A stretch of 64,000 nt of DNA from Bradyrhizobium sp. B124 (GCF_038967635.1 NZ_CP152413.1:3100001-3164000), one strand, 5' to 3'; positions 19,042 to 28,379 are shown, counted from the first letter of the stretch. The notes: a model not told the origin generated them from the letters alone. Program-made: numbers and translations.

Positions 19042-19083
19042 AGCCCCGCCCGGCCTCCCCTCCGGGCGGGGCTCTTCTGTTGT
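19042..19083 (+). terminator. Intrinsic terminator after the DUF1236 gene
   Basis: A perfect 12-bp stem AGCCCCGCCCGG / CCGGGCGGGGCT (19042-19053 and 19062-19073) with an 8-nt loop is followed by CTTCTGTTGT. It lies 80 bp after the DUF1236 stop. On the minus strand it could also serve the converging gene at 19113. Confidence 0.8.
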
Positions 19084-19112
19084 CACGTGATCAATTCTGA
19101 TGTCGTCCCGAT

Positions 19113-20213
19113 CTACGATTTCAGGATCGAGAGCAGCGTCGAGGTCGACTTGTAGCTCTTGATCGCGGCGTCCTGGAAATCCTGCGTCCAGTTGGCCGCC
19201 TGGCGTTCCTCCGCGCTCATCGAGGAATATTGCTTGAGGATGCCGAGGCTGAACTGACGGGGATCGCCGGCGGACTGGCTCTGCTTCAGCGCGTCGAGCA
19301 CGGCAAGGCGGGTCCGCGTGTTGAGTTCCTGCTTGGCCGCGAAGATCTCCTCGCCCGAAAACTTCTTGTCCTGGTTCAGCGAGATCGCCGACAGCGAGCG
19401 ATTGTCGAGCGAGGACAGGTCGGCGAGCTGCCCGGTCTTGCGGCGGGAATCGTACACCAGTTCCTTGCCGCTCTTCGCCGCCTCGCTCTTCTGCCGATCT
19501 AGGAAGGCGCGCGCATCGCTCGCCACGCTGCCGAAGTCACGTGGCTTGCCCGTCGTGGGCGACGTGGTCCCCGCCAGCGCCGCCGCGATCGGGTCGCCCG
19601 AAATTCCCGCCGGCGCCTTGTTCGGATCCTGTTGCGTCGCCTGATAGCCCTTCAGCACCGCGGCGCGCTGGTTGGCCCAGGTGGCGGTTGCCTTTTCCTC
19701 ATCGCTGGCACCGTCGAGATAGTCGAGCGCCGACTTGTAGCTGACGCTGTAGTCGCCGGTCAGGCGGGTGGTCGCAAGCGACGGCGCCAAGGCCTTGTCG
19801 AAGCGCTGCTTCAGTTCGGTGGCGGCGACCGCCTGCTCGTCCGGCGTGAACTTGCCGCCATTGTTGGTCGAGATCGCAAACAGCGAGCGGCGATCAAGTG
19901 TCGAGAGATCGATCGTGGTCTTGCCGTCGACGATCGGCTTCTTCACCCCCGCCACCGTGTAGAGCCGGTCGAGCGTGACGCGCGCATCATTGGTGACGGT
20001 CGCAAAATCCGGCGGCGGCGCCTTGGCGAGCTGCGCGCGGGCGGCGTCCGACAGCGTGAGGTTGGTTGCAGCGCCAGATGTCGCGGGCGCCGACAGGTCG
20101 CCGGCGGTGCCGTCGCCCGACAATGTCGCCGCCAGCGAGGGCGTCGCGGCGGCCCGCGCATAGGCCGAGCCATATTGGGCGTAGGGATTGGGCGTGGTGC
20201 CGATCGAGGTCAT
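19113..20213 (-). CDS. Hypothetical protein with internal duplication, 366 aa
   Basis: No signal peptide is seen and the N-terminus (MTSIGTTPNPYAQYGSAYAR) is low-complexity. Two copies of a module of about 130 residues follow. The first has FATVTNDARVTLDRL, STLDRRSLFAISTNNGGKFT and EEKATATWANQRAAVLKGYQ. The second has FGSVASDARAFLDRQ, SSLDNRSLSAISLNQDKKFS and EERQAANWTQDFQDAAIKSY. The STNNGGKFTPDE and SLNQDKKFSGEE stretches look like degenerate EF-hand loops. I know no named family. The gene stands alone between a terminator and the methyltransferase. Confidence 0.75.
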   Translation of the reverse strand: MTSIGTTPNPYAQYGSAYARAAATPSLAATLSGDGTAGDLSAPATSGAATNLTLSDAARAQLAKAPPPDFATVTNDARVTLDRLYTVAGVKKPIVDGKTTIDLSTLDRRSLFAISTNNGGKFTPDEQAVAATELKQRFDKALAPSLATTRLTGDYSVSYKSALDYLDGASDEEKATATWANQRAAVLKGYQATQQDPNKAPAGISGDPIAAALAGTTSPTTGKPRDFGSVASDARAFLDRQKSEAAKSGKELVYDSRRKTGQLADLSSLDNRSLSAISLNQDKKFSGEEIFAAKQELNTRTRLAVLDALKQSQSAGDPRQFSLGILKQYSSMSAEERQAANWTQDFQDAAIKSYKSTSTLLSILKS

Positions 20214-20333
20214 CAGGGAGGTCCCTGCATTGGCGCGAGGGGCGATCTCTTAAGAAATCGTTGACTCGCCAGGACCCTCGCAGGGCGTGGTTAATAAATT
20301 GCAAATTGTTTCGAAATATTTCTGAGGACCCGA

Positions 20334-20927
20334 TTAGGCGCGCTTCCGCGCCACAATACGGTGAATGACCTTGCCGGACGAGGCGCTGACGACTTCCGCA
20401 TCAAGCAGCAATTCGGCTGCCGCAAGTTCAGCCCGCACCAGCGCGGTATCGAACGCTGCATAGAGCCGGCCATGCGCATCGCGCGCATCGTCGCCGGCGG
20501 TGACGCGCCAGCTCAGATAGAAGATGCCGCCGGGCTTCACGAGTTCGAACATGCGGCGCACCGACGGCACGATCAGCGCGTGATCGAGATGCATGATCAC
20601 GGTCTCGCACAGCACATTGTCGAAGCTGTCGGCGGCGATGCCGGATAGCTCGGGCAATTCGGCGCGCACAAAGCGCAGCGCCGAATAGCGGGCACGGGCT
20701 TCCGTGAGCAGGCCCTCGGAAGCATCAAAGCCCTCGGCCGGGAAGCCATTGGCATTGAGCCACGCCACCTCGCGGCCGCTGCCGCAGCCGATATCGGCTG
20801 TTACACCGCCCTTGATGAAGAATTGCCCGACGATCTCTTGCAGATCAACCGGCGCCGGCTGGTCGTGCCAGTCCTGCGCAAACGCCGCCGCATCCTTGTC
20901 GTAAGCGGCGAGCGTTGCGCGGTCCAT
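20334..20927 (-). CDS. Class I SAM-dependent methyltransferase
   Basis: A 197-residue methyltransferase. Motif I is TADIGCGSGREVAWL near residues 43-57, followed by the acidic motif EGFDASEGLL and motif IV in DNVLCETVIMHL. LVKPGGIFYLSW is the usual post-motif segment. The methyl acceptor is not evident. It starts 3 bp after the glyS stop, so it is very probably the last gene of the glyQ-glyS transcript. Confidence 0.85.
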   Translation of the reverse strand: MDRATLAAYDKDAAAFAQDWHDQPAPVDLQEIVGQFFIKGGVTADIGCGSGREVAWLNANGFPAEGFDASEGLLTEARARYSALRFVRAELPELSGIAADSFDNVLCETVIMHLDHALIVPSVRRMFELVKPGGIFYLSWRVTAGDDARDAHGRLYAAFDTALVRAELAAAELLLDAEVVSASSGKVIHRIVARKRA

Positions 20928-20930
20928 CGA

Positions 20931-23069
20931 TCAGCCCTCGATTTTGGAGAAATCCGCCACCGCGCGCGTCGCGGCGCGGATCTCGTTGAGCAGCTTCAGG
21001 CGGTTTTCGCGCACCTTGGGGTCATCGTCGTTGACCTTGACCTTGTCGAAGAACGCATCGACCGCCGGACGCAGCTTCGCCATCGCGCTCATCGCACCGG
21101 CGAAGTCCTCCTTGGCGACGGCGGCGGAGGCCTCGGCCTTCACCTGATCGATCGCCGCAGCCAGCGTCTTCTCTTCGTCGAGCTTGTAGAGCGCAGCATC
21201 GGGCGCACCATCAAACGTACGCTTGTCCTTCTTCTCCTCGATGGCGAGGATGTTGCTGGCGCGCTTGGTTCCCGCGAGCAGGTTCTTGCCGTCGTCGCTG
21301 TCGAGGAATTTGCCGAGCGCCTCGACGCGGCGCACGACGAGCAAGAGATCGTCCTGGCCGCCGAGCGAGAACACGGCGTCGACGAGATCGTGACGCGCGC
21401 CCTGGTCACGGAGCTGGACCTTCAGACGATCGGCGAAGAAGGCGAGCAAGTCATTGACGATGGCAACGACCCTTCCTTCTACCTCTTTCAGAATGTCCGC
21501 GACTGGGCGCCCGTCGCCCCGCATGAAGTGTAGCGCAAGCGACGCTTCCAGATCCGACGTCAACGGAGCACGGATATTGTGCTCCAGCAGAATCCTGATC
21601 GCGCCCAATGCAGCACGGCGCAGCGCATAAGGATCCTTCGACCCAGTCGGCTTCTCGTCGATGACCCAAAAACCCACCAGCGTGTCAAGCTTGTCCGCCA
21701 GTGCGACCGCGATACTCACTGGATCAGCCGGCACGCGATCGGTCGGTCCCTGGGGCTTCCAGTGCTCTTCGCTTGCAGCCGCAACTGCCGCATCCTCGCC
21801 CTGCGCCAGCGCGTAGTACTTGCCCATCAGGCCCTGCAGTTCGGGGAATTCGCCGACGACCTCCGTCAACAAATCCGCCTTCGCCAGTCGCGCGGCGCGT
21901 TTCGTCTTCTCGACATCGGCGCCGACCAGCGGCGCGATCTCGGCGGCGAGCCGTTCGATCCGCTTGATCCGTTCAGCCTGGGTGCCGAGCTTCTCATGGA
22001 ACACGATCTGCTCGAACTTCGGCAGCCGGTCTTCCAGCCTGGTCTTGAGATCGGTCTCGTAGAAGAACTTTGCGTCACTCAGCCGCGGGCGGATCACGCG
22101 CTCATTGCCGGCGACGATGGTCTTGCCGCCGTCGGGCGCCTCGATGTTGGCGGTCAGCACGAATTTGTTGGTCAGCTTCCCCGTCTTGGGGTCCTTGACC
22201 ACAAAGCACTTCTGGTTGTTGCGGATGGTGGCGCGGATCACTTCATCCGGGATCGACAAGAATTCCTTCTCGAACGATCCCATCATCACGACCGGCCATT
22301 CGACGAGGCCGGAGACCTCGTCGAGCAGCACCTGGTCCTCGACCAGTTCGAGGCCCTGCGCGAAAGCCAGTTCCTTGGCGTCCTCGAGGATGATGTCCTT
22401 GCGTGCCTGCGGATCGAGGATCACCTTGGCGGCCTTCAGCTTGGCCTCGTAGTCCTCGAAGCGGCGCACGCTGATCGCACCCGGCGCCATGAAGCGGTGG
22501 CCATAGGTGGTCTGCCCGGCCTCGATGCCGTCGACCGAGAACTTGACGATATCGGGCTCCTCGGTCTCCAGACCGAAGGTCGCGGTGATGGCGTGCAGCG
22601 GGCGCACCCAGGTCAGCGAGCCTGACTTGGCCGAGCGCGCGCCCCAGCGCATCGATTTCGGCCAGGGGAAGGTGCGGATGATCACCGGGATCATTTCCGC
22701 GATCACGTCGATCGCAGCCCGACCGGGCTTTTCGATCAGCGCGATGTAAAAATCGCCCTTCGCATCTTTTTGGATCTTCGCTTCATCCAGCGACTTGAGA
22801 CCAGTCGCTTTCAGAAAGCCCTGCACCGCCGCATCCGGGGCGCCCATCTTCGGGCCGCGACGTTCGGTCTTCAAATCGGGCTGGCGCGCGGGAATGCCGT
22901 GCACGGTCAGCGCCAGGCGGCGCGGGGTCGCGAACGCCTTGGCGCCTTCATAGACGAGGCCTTCGGCGACGAGCTTGTCGGTCACCATGCGGCGCAGATC
23001 GTCCGCCGCCTTGGCCTGCATGCGCGCGGGGATTTCTTCGGAGAACAGTTCGAGGAGGAGATCGGGCAT
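20931..23069 (-). CDS. glyS: Glycyl-tRNA synthetase beta subunit
   Basis: A 712-residue beta chain of the bacterial alpha2beta2 glycyl-tRNA synthetase, which provides tRNA recognition. It starts with the family N-terminus [18 protein letters not shown] and contains [20 protein letters not shown], the HD-like stretch and YYALAQGED. The C-terminal DALR-type anticodon-binding region includes [19 protein letters not shown]. Length is as expected. It overlaps the glyQ stop by one base. Confidence 0.96.
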   Translation of the reverse strand: MPDLLLELFSEEIPARMQAKAADDLRRMVTDKLVAEGLVYEGAKAFATPRRLALTVHGIPARQPDLKTERRGPKMGAPDAAVQGFLKATGLKSLDEAKIQKDAKGDFYIALIEKPGRAAIDVIAEMIPVIIRTFPWPKSMRWGARSAKSGSLTWVRPLHAITATFGLETEEPDIVKFSVDGIEAGQTTYGHRFMAPGAISVRRFEDYEAKLKAAKVILDPQARKDIILEDAKELAFAQGLELVEDQVLLDEVSGLVEWPVVMMGSFEKEFLSIPDEVIRATIRNNQKCFVVKDPKTGKLTNKFVLTANIEAPDGGKTIVAGNERVIRPRLSDAKFFYETDLKTRLEDRLPKFEQIVFHEKLGTQAERIKRIERLAAEIAPLVGADVEKTKRAARLAKADLLTEVVGEFPELQGLMGKYYALAQGEDAAVAAASEEHWKPQGPTDRVPADPVSIAVALADKLDTLVGFWVIDEKPTGSKDPYALRRAALGAIRILLEHNIRAPLTSDLEASLALHFMRGDGRPVADILKEVEGRVVAIVNDLLAFFADRLKVQLRDQGARHDLVDAVFSLGGQDDLLLVVRRVEALGKFLDSDDGKNLLAGTKRASNILAIEEKKDKRTFDGAPDAALYKLDEEKTLAAAIDQVKAEASAAVAKEDFAGAMSAMAKLRPAVDAFFDKVKVNDDDPKVRENRLKLLNEIRAATRAVADFSKIEG

Positions 23070-24004
23070 CAGACCGCCCTGCCCGTTTCAGTGTGGATCC
23101 ATGCCTCGCCGCAGGCCTTGGCCAGATCGCGCACCCGCCCGATATAGCTCTGCCGCTCCGTCACCGAGATGACGCCGCGGGCGTCGAGCAAATTGAACAC
23201 GTGGCTCGCCTTGATGCACTGGTCGTAGGCCGGCAAGGCCATCAGATGTTCCTTGATGTTGCTGTTCTCGCGCCAGCCGGCGGCGAGGTATTTGCGGCAG
23301 GCGTCCTCGGCCATCCTGAACTGCTCGAACAGCATCGCGGTGTCGGCATATTCGAAATTGTGCCGCGAATATTCCTGCTCGGCCTGCAGGAAGACGTCGC
23401 CATAGGTGACCTTCTCGGCGCCCTCGCGGCCGTTGAAGTTGAGGTCGTAGACCCGGTCGACGCCCTGCACATACATCGCGAGCCGCTCGAGCCCGTAGGT
23501 GAGCTCGCCCGCGACCGGCGCGCATTCGACGCCGGCGACCTGCTGGAAGTAGGTGAACTGGCTGACTTCCATGCCGTCGCACCAGCATTCCCAGCCCAAG
23601 CCCCAGGCGCCGAGCGTCGGGCTCTCCCAGTCGTCCTCGACAAAGCGGATGTCATGGACGGCGGCGTCGATGCCGATCGCGGCCAGCGACTTCAGGTACA
23701 GGTCCTGAAGGTTCGGCGGCGACGGCTTCATGATCACCTGGAACTGGTAGTAGTGCTGCATCCGGTTGGGATTTTCGCCGTAGCGGCCGTCCTTCGGCCG
23801 CCGCGAGGGCTGCACATAGGCTGCGTTCCAGGGCTTTGGCCCCAGCGCGCGCAGCGTGGTCGCGGGATGGAAGGTGCCGGCGCCCATTTCCATGTCGTAG
23901 GGCTGCAGGATGACGCAACCCTGCTCGGCCCAGAATCGCTGGAGAGCCAGGATGAAGCCCTGGAACGAACGTTCCGGGCGCATGTGGTCAGGCAGGGCGT
24001 CCAT
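23069..24004 (-). CDS. glyQ: Glycyl-tRNA synthetase alpha subunit
   Basis: A 311-residue alpha chain carrying the class II catalytic core. Typical stretches are [79 protein letters not shown] and [21 protein letters not shown] 24004 (MDALPDH) is the natural start; the frame stays open upstream through the repeat at 24096-24242. glyS follows with a one-base overlap. Confidence 0.97.
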   Translation of the reverse strand: MDALPDHMRPERSFQGFILALQRFWAEQGCVILQPYDMEMGAGTFHPATTLRALGPKPWNAAYVQPSRRPKDGRYGENPNRMQHYYQFQVIMKPSPPNLQDLYLKSLAAIGIDAAVHDIRFVEDDWESPTLGAWGLGWECWCDGMEVSQFTYFQQVAGVECAPVAGELTYGLERLAMYVQGVDRVYDLNFNGREGAEKVTYGDVFLQAEQEYSRHNFEYADTAMLFEQFRMAEDACRKYLAAGWRENSNIKEHLMALPAYDQCIKASHVFNLLDARGVISVTERQSYIGRVRDLAKACGEAWIHTETGRAV

Positions 24005-24095
24005 CGTCAGTACAGGTCTCGCGAGGGGGTTTGAAGCGCGCGGGACCGTATCGGCGGCGGCCAATGGAATCAAGGCGATGGGGGATGTTTCTGCC

Positions 24096-24242
24096 ACCTC
24101 GCCGCGCTTGCGGGGAGAGGTCGAAATCCGCGCAACGCGCGGATTTCGGGTGAGGGGGACTCTCCGCACACTCTCGTCGTTCGAGTTCGGGGAAACAGCC
24201 CCTCACCCCAGCCCTCTCCCCGCAAGCGCGGGGCGAGGGAGA
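24096..24242. repeat. Palindromic repeat, TGCGGGGAGAGG type
   Basis: An inverted repeat of about 147 bp. The outer arms are CGCGCTTGCGGGGAGAGG and CCTCTCCCCGCAAGCGCG, and an inner short hairpin is GAAATCCGCG / CGCGGATTTC. It fills the gap between glyQ and the 63-residue membrane protein gene. Such elements are common between genes in Rhizobiales genomes. Only one copy lies in this window. Confidence 0.8.
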
Positions 24243-24250
24243 TCCAAGCC

Positions 24251-24442
24251 CTAGCCCGGACGATAGGCCCCGGTCACGGGGTCGCGGCGCAGGGTCTTGA
24301 TTTCGCTCGCACGCGTGGTCTCGGCCACGCGGGACAATCGCGCCTCTTCCAGTTCCTGGTTGATCCGAACGGCCGTCTTGTATGCCCAGCGGACCACGGC
24401 CAGGCCACCCAGGACGCCTGCGAATGCAATCAGCGGCGGCAT
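24251..24442 (-). CDS. Small single-pass membrane protein, 63 aa
   Basis: One N-terminal membrane helix (PLIAFAGVLGGLAVVRWAY) is followed by a charged helix (INQELEEARLSRVAETTRAS) and a short tail (LRRDPVTGAYRPG). AAGGA lies 8 nt before ATG 24442. It sits between sppA and glyQ on the same strand. I do not know its function. Confidence 0.75.
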   Translation of the reverse strand: MPPLIAFAGVLGGLAVVRWAYKTAVRINQELEEARLSRVAETTRASEIKTLRRDPVTGAYRPG

Positions 24443-24558
24443 CGGTCGATCCTTGTCGTTCACGTCAGTCAGGCCCCCAATGGAAGGTATTCTCGCGCAA
24501 GGCGGCCTGCGCCGCAATCGCGCTTTTGGGGCAAAATGGCGCGCTCAAATCCCCGTGT

Positions 24559-25482
24559 TCAGAGCCCGAATCTGGCCCAAATCGCCCTGGTTTCGACCGC
24601 CGAGATCAGGTCGTCCGGCAAGCTTGCCAGCCCATCCAGCGCCGCCATCGAGCCCGCTCCGGGCGCCCGCCGGCCGAGCAGGCCGGACAGCATGCCGCTT
24701 GCGGGCGCGATCACCGGCGTCAGCACCTTCTCGCCATAGCGGGCCCGCAGCGTCGCGCGCAGGTCGCCGATGCCATCGGCAAGCCCGAGCCCGATCGCGG
24801 TCTCGCCGGCCCAGTATTCGCCGGTGAACAACTCGTCGTCAGGCCCCTTCAGGCGGCTGCCGCGGCTCTGCTTCACCAGCGCGATGAAGATCGCATGGAT
24901 CTCGCGCTGGATCGACTTCAGCCGGGCGACGTCGTCGGGGTTTTCAGGAAGGAACGGATCGAGCATCGCCTTGTGGCTGCCGGCCGTATAGAGCCGCCGC
25001 TCGACCCCGATCTTCTTGATCAATCCCTCGAGGCCGAAGCTGCCGCCGACCACGCCGATCGAACCCAGGATCGAGGACGGATCGCAATAGATCTCGTCGC
25101 CGGCGCAGGCGATCATGTAGCCGCCGGAGGCCGCGACGTCCTCGACGAACACCAGCACCGGCAGCTTCTTCTCGGCGGCCAGTTGCCGGATGCGCAGATA
25201 GATCTGCCGCGACTGCACCGGCGAGCCGCCCGGCGAATTGATCACCAGCGCCACCGCCTTGGCATTCCGAGTGCCAAAGGCGCGCTCCAGCATCTTGGCG
25301 ACGCCGGCGAGCGTCATGCCGGGCCGCAGCGGCGTCACCGCGCCGATCACGCCCGACAGCCGCACCACCGGCACGACAGCCATGCCGCGCCTGAATCGCG
25401 CCGGGAGCATTCCCTGCGCGCGATCGAGCCATCCCGAACGTCCTCCAGAATGCCCTTGGCGATCACTAATTTGTTCACTCAT
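24559..25482 (-). CDS. sppA: S49 family serine peptidase (SppA-like)
   Basis: A 307-residue short-form SppA, expected to digest leftover signal peptides at the inner membrane. The catalytic Ser is in DVAASGGYMIACAGDEIY near residue 119 and the general-base Lys in AGSHKAMLDPFLPEN near residue 170. The crotonase-like fold starts with VPVVRLSGVIG and ALVINSPGGSPVQS. No convincing N-terminal membrane helix is visible, unlike E. coli SppA, so attachment to the membrane is uncertain. Confidence 0.88.
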   Translation of the reverse strand: MSEQISDRQGHSGGRSGWLDRAQGMLPARFRRGMAVVPVVRLSGVIGAVTPLRPGMTLAGVAKMLERAFGTRNAKAVALVINSPGGSPVQSRQIYLRIRQLAAEKKLPVLVFVEDVAASGGYMIACAGDEIYCDPSSILGSIGVVGGSFGLEGLIKKIGVERRLYTAGSHKAMLDPFLPENPDDVARLKSIQREIHAIFIALVKQSRGSRLKGPDDELFTGEYWAGETAIGLGLADGIGDLRATLRARYGEKVLTPVIAPASGMLSGLLGRRAPGAGSMAALDGLASLPDDLISAVETRAIWARFGL

Positions 25483-25591
25483 GCCGTTACCTCGAATTAA
25501 CCACTTTTTATCACGCCAGTGTCATTGGATTTCGTGGAACGCGTTTTGCATTTTGTCATTGGGGTTGCAACGCGCGGGCGGAGAGGGAGCC

Positions 25592-25690
25592 ATGAAGATC
25601 TACCTGCTGATTTTGCTGATCGGTACACTTCTGACCGCGATCCACTTCACATCCAGGCCTGAACGCCAGTCGGAAACGGCCCCGCAGTGA
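25592..25690 (+). CDS. Small membrane protein, 32 aa
   Basis: The product is MKIYLLILLIGTLLTAIHFT followed by SRPERQSETAPQ. It has a single membrane helix and a short hydrophilic tail. GGGAG lies about 4 nt before ATG 25592, within the purine-rich GGAGAGGGAG. The gene is divergent from sppA and convergent with the TrmN6-like gene. The good ribosome-binding site and clean hydrophobic segment support a real small gene, but there is no independent evidence of expression. Confidence 0.55.
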   Translation: MKIYLLILLIGTLLTAIHFTSRPERQSETAPQ

Positions 25691-25727
25691 TTTAGTGCCA
25701 GTACGACGCGGGCAGCATCCCTGCCCG

Positions 25728-26555
25728 TTAGCGCCGCGCCAGCGGCAATTCCCCTTTCCCAGCCAAGATCTCCTGCACCCATTTATTGGGCACACCTGAC
25801 TCTTCATTGAGCAACAGCGCGGCATGCAGCCGCGTCGGCGCCCGGCCGCCCTTGGTGGCCCGCACCAGGATTCGGATCGCCGGCGAGGTCACCTCGCCAT
25901 GAACCGGCAGGATCTCGAGGCTGCCAAAGCCGCGGTCGAGCGCAGCCAGCACCTCGGCAATCCCGTCGGCCCGCCAGATCAGCGCAAGCTGCCCGTTCGA
26001 CCTGAGGATCCGCCGCGCCACGTGAACCCAGCTGGCGAGCGTGGTCGCGGTCGCGACATGGGCGCGCTGCCGCACACCGTCCGGCGAGGCGCGGTGCCTT
26101 GAGGGATCGTTGAACGGCGGGTTCATCAGCACGACGTCGGCGCTGTCGGACGTGAGTCCCAAATCATCGAAGGCGGAGGCGCCGGCCTCGACATCGAGCA
26201 CGATCACCTCGGCCGTGATCGCGTTGGCGCTGGCGTTATTCCGGGCAAGCTCGGCCAATGCAGGGTCGATTTCGAGCAGAACCAGGTCGATCCCCCTCAC
26301 CCGCCGCGCCACCGCGAGCCCAGCGGCGCCGACGCCGGAGCCGAGATCGACGACGCGATCGCCTGATCGCGCCGGCGTTGCCGCGGCCAGCAGGATCGCG
26401 TCGTGGCCGGCGCGATGGCCGCTGCGGAACTGCCGCAGCCGCAATTGCCCGCCGAGGAATCCGTCTTCGGTGATCTCGGCGGCCGGAGACTCGTTTTTTG
26501 ACGCGTTTTCTTCACGCGAACCGGGGCCCACTTCGCTTGAAAACGCTCTACTCAT
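25728..26555 (-). CDS. tRNA1(Val) adenine-37 N6-methyltransferase-like protein
   Basis: A 275-residue class I methyltransferase of the TrmN6/YfiC group (COG4123-like). Motif I is VVDLGSGVGAAGLAVA, and the N6-adenine motif is VLMNPPFNDPSRHRASPDG. FLGGQLRLRQFRSGHRAGHD matches the family entry segment. Start ATG 26555 overlaps the DUF2007 stop by 8 bp (ATGAGTAG). Residues of about 4-20 (AFSSEVGPGSREENASK) are encoded by a copy of intergenic repeat family D and are foreign to the family. Confidence 0.82.
   Translation of the reverse strand: MSRAFSSEVGPGSREENASKNESPAAEITEDGFLGGQLRLRQFRSGHRAGHDAILLAAATPARSGDRVVDLGSGVGAAGLAVARRVRGIDLVLLEIDPALAELARNNASANAITAEVIVLDVEAGASAFDDLGLTSDSADVVLMNPPFNDPSRHRASPDGVRQRAHVATATTLASWVHVARRILRSNGQLALIWRADGIAEVLAALDRGFGSLEILPVHGEVTSPAIRILVRATKGGRAPTRLHAALLLNEESGVPNKWVQEILAGKGELPLARR
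26495..26549. repeat. Intergenic repeat family D, copy 2, inside a coding region
   Basis: About 55 bp matching the inverse of 2262-2316: TTTTTGACGCGTTTTCTTCA, then CGCGAACCGGGGCCCACTTC, then GCTTGAAAACGCTCT. Here it lies inside the first 20 codons of the TrmN6-like gene and remains in frame, much like the palindromic elements known in Rickettsia genes. Confidence 0.75.
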
Positions 26556-26775
26556 CGGCCCGCAATTCGTGGCCCAGGCCGGCATCGGTCAGGAGCTGGC
26601 GGGCCTCGTGGTTGTCGTCCTCGTGCACCAGGATCCGCCGCGGCAGCACGCCGAGCGAGCCCTCGATGATGCTCATGTTCTGGTCCAGCACCAGATGATG
26701 GATGTTAGCGCTGTCGAGCAGCGCGCCGACGGCGGAGACCAGCACCACGTCATTGGTCCGTACCAATTCCCGCAA
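26548..26775 (-). CDS. DUF2007 domain protein
   Basis: A 75-residue protein with the compact DUF2007 fold: MRELVRTNDVVLVSAVGALL, then NIHHLVLDQNMSIIEGSLG and LVHEDDNHEARQLLTDAGL. Members are small alpha/beta proteins called putative signal-transducing proteins and lack a proven role. It overlaps the TrmN6-like gene by 8 bp, so the pair is likely co-translated. It is divergent from the polyprenyl synthase gene, with 135 bp between starts. Confidence 0.88.
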   Translation of the reverse strand: MRELVRTNDVVLVSAVGALLDSANIHHLVLDQNMSIIEGSLGVLPRRILVHEDDNHEARQLLTDAGLGHELRADE

Positions 26776-26910
26776 AATCCACTCTCCTCTCCGCCCGGCT
26801 GTGCGGCCAAAGCGTCACATGTCAACAACTTCGTGGCCTTGCCGCTGCACCGCGCAGTTTCTATTGTTATAGCTGAGGATAGTGCGAATTCGGCAAAATT
26901 GGAGACCAGC

Positions 26911-27921
26911 GTGGCGGTTATTGTACCCTTCGAAAGCCCGTCCAATGCTTCGATCGACGAGCTGGTGGGACTTGTCGCCGCTGACATGGAGCGCGTCAAC
27001 GCGACCATCCTCTCGCGGACCGGCTCCGAGGTCACCATGATCCCCGAGGTCGCCAATCATTTGATCTCCTCCGGCGGCAAGCGGTTGCGCCCGATGCTGA
27101 CCCTGGCGATGGCCCAGCTCGCCGACTACACAGGCGACGGCCATATCAAGCTCGCCGCCGCGGTCGAGTTCATGCACACCGCCACCCTGCTGCACGACGA
27201 CGTGGTCGACGAGAGCGAGCTGCGCCGCGGCAAATTGTCCGCGCGGATGCTGTGGGGCAACGAGGCCAGCGTGCTGGTCGGCGACTTCCTGCTCGGCCAG
27301 GCGTTCCGGATGATGGTCGAGGTCGGCTCGCTGCGCGCGCTCGACATTCTCTCCGCGGCCGCCGCCACCATCGCCGAGGGCGAGGTGATGCAGCTCGCCG
27401 CCGCCAAGAACACCGCGACCACCGAGGACGAGTATCTCGCCGTGATCCGCGGCAAGACCGCGGAGCTGTTCGCCGCGGCCTGCGAGGTCGGTCCCGTGAT
27501 CGCCAACCGCCCGAAGGCTGAGCAGACCGCCTGCCGCTCGGTCGGCATGAATCTCGGCATCGCGTTCCAGCTCGTCGACGACGTGCTCGACTATGGCGGC
27601 AAATCCGCAAAACTCGGCAAGAATGTCGGCGACGATTTCCGCGAGGGCAAGATCACGCTCCCGGTGGTGCTCGCCTTCCGCCGCGGCAACGACACCGAGC
27701 GCCAGTTCTGGATCCGCGCACTGGAGCGCGGCGAGATCGGAGCGGCCGATCTCGATCACGCGATCGGGCTGATGACCAAGCACCGCGCGCTGGAAGATAC
27801 CATCAGCCGCGCCCAGCACTACGGCGCGATGGCGGTCGACGCGCTAGCGCTGTTCCCGCCCTCGCCGATGAAGACGGCGCTGGAACAGGTCGTGGCGTTC
27901 TGCCTCGCAAGATCGCATTGA
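26911..27921 (+). CDS. Polyprenyl diphosphate synthase (octaprenyl/decaprenyl type)
   Basis: A 336-residue trans-prenyltransferase. The two Asp-rich motifs are LLHDDVVDESELRRG (DDxxD, first) and FQLVDDVLDYGG (second), and GGKRLRPMLTLAMAQL binds the substrate diphosphate. It makes the long isoprenoid tail of ubiquinone; in alphaproteobacteria this is usually the C50 chain, but chain length cannot be read with certainty here. GTG 26911 is chosen because GGAG lies 6-7 nt upstream; the longer open frame to 26041 is antisense to the TrmN6-like gene. Confidence 0.9.
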   Translation: MAVIVPFESPSNASIDELVGLVAADMERVNATILSRTGSEVTMIPEVANHLISSGGKRLRPMLTLAMAQLADYTGDGHIKLAAAVEFMHTATLLHDDVVDESELRRGKLSARMLWGNEASVLVGDFLLGQAFRMMVEVGSLRALDILSAAAATIAEGEVMQLAAAKNTATTEDEYLAVIRGKTAELFAAACEVGPVIANRPKAEQTACRSVGMNLGIAFQLVDDVLDYGGKSAKLGKNVGDDFREGKITLPVVLAFRRGNDTERQFWIRALERGEIGAADLDHAIGLMTKHRALEDTISRAQHYGAMAVDALALFPPSPMKTALEQVVAFCLARSH

Positions 27922-27940
27922 GTAGCGCCTCACCCACAAC

Positions 27941-28073
27941 CGTCGTCCCTGCGAAAGCAGGGACCCATAACCACTGGGCTGCGTTGTTGAAGCGCGCCGT
28001 GGCCCCAGCTTTGCAAACTAATTGGCATTCGTGGTTATGGGTCCCGGGTCGCGCTTCGCTTGCCCGGGACGAC
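27941..28073. repeat. Palindromic repeat family C, module 1
   Basis: Outer arms are CGTCGTCCCTGCGAAAGCAG at 27941 and a GCCCGGGACGAC end at 28073. Inner arms GGGACCCATAACCAC and GTGGTTATGGGTCCC are perfectly complementary. It is the first of three palindromic modules filling the 535-bp gap 27922-28456, in which I see no gene. Confidence 0.8.
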
Positions 28074-28106
28074 ATCGCGTGTGTGGCGCGCTGCCCGCCG
28101 CAAACG

Positions 28107-28230
28107 TCGTCGTCCTGGCGAAGGCCAGGACCCATAGCCACCGAATTTGATTGTGAAGAAGATCGTAGCCCCAGCGTCGCGCAACAATTGCCATTTGGTG
28201 TAATGGGTCCTGGCTTTCGCCAGGACGACG
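28107..28230. repeat. Palindromic repeat family C, module 2
   Basis: Arms CGTCGTCCTGGCGAAGGCCA and TGGCTTTCGCCAGGACGACG, with an inner CCAGGACCCAT / ATGGGTCCTGG pair. It is related to module 1 by the CGTCGTCC start and the GGGTCC core but differs in the loop, so the two are diverged copies rather than an exact tandem repeat. Confidence 0.8.
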
Positions 28231-28272
28231 CTGAGGATGGTTCTCGATTCAACCTGTCAAACAGCATGCTCG

Positions 28273-28379
28273 GTGTCATCACCCGCGCATGCGGGTGATC
28301 CAATATTCCAGAGACGCCAATGCTTGAGCCGAGGGGCCGCGGCGTACTGGATCGCCCGGTCGAGCCGGGCGATGACAGC
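28273..28379. repeat. Palindromic repeat, GTCATCACCCGC type
   Basis: The left end is GTGTCATCACCCGCGCATGC followed by GGGTGATCCAATATTCC. The right end is GTACTGGATCGCCCGGTCGA followed by GCCGGGCGATGAC. The outer ends GTCATC / GATGAC and the TGATCCA / TGGATCG parts are inversely related, and each side also forms its own small hairpin. It is the third palindrome in the gap before the transglutaminase gene. Confidence 0.7.

Noticed and set aside
26041-26910. Extension of the polyprenyl synthase frame to 626 codons
   Set aside because: The added part is antisense to the TrmN6-like and DUF2007 genes, and the GTG at 26911 has a good ribosome-binding site.
27941-28379. Possible CRISPR array from the repeated palindromes
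   Set aside because: The units are not identical, not regularly spaced, are internally palindromic, and no cas gene is near.
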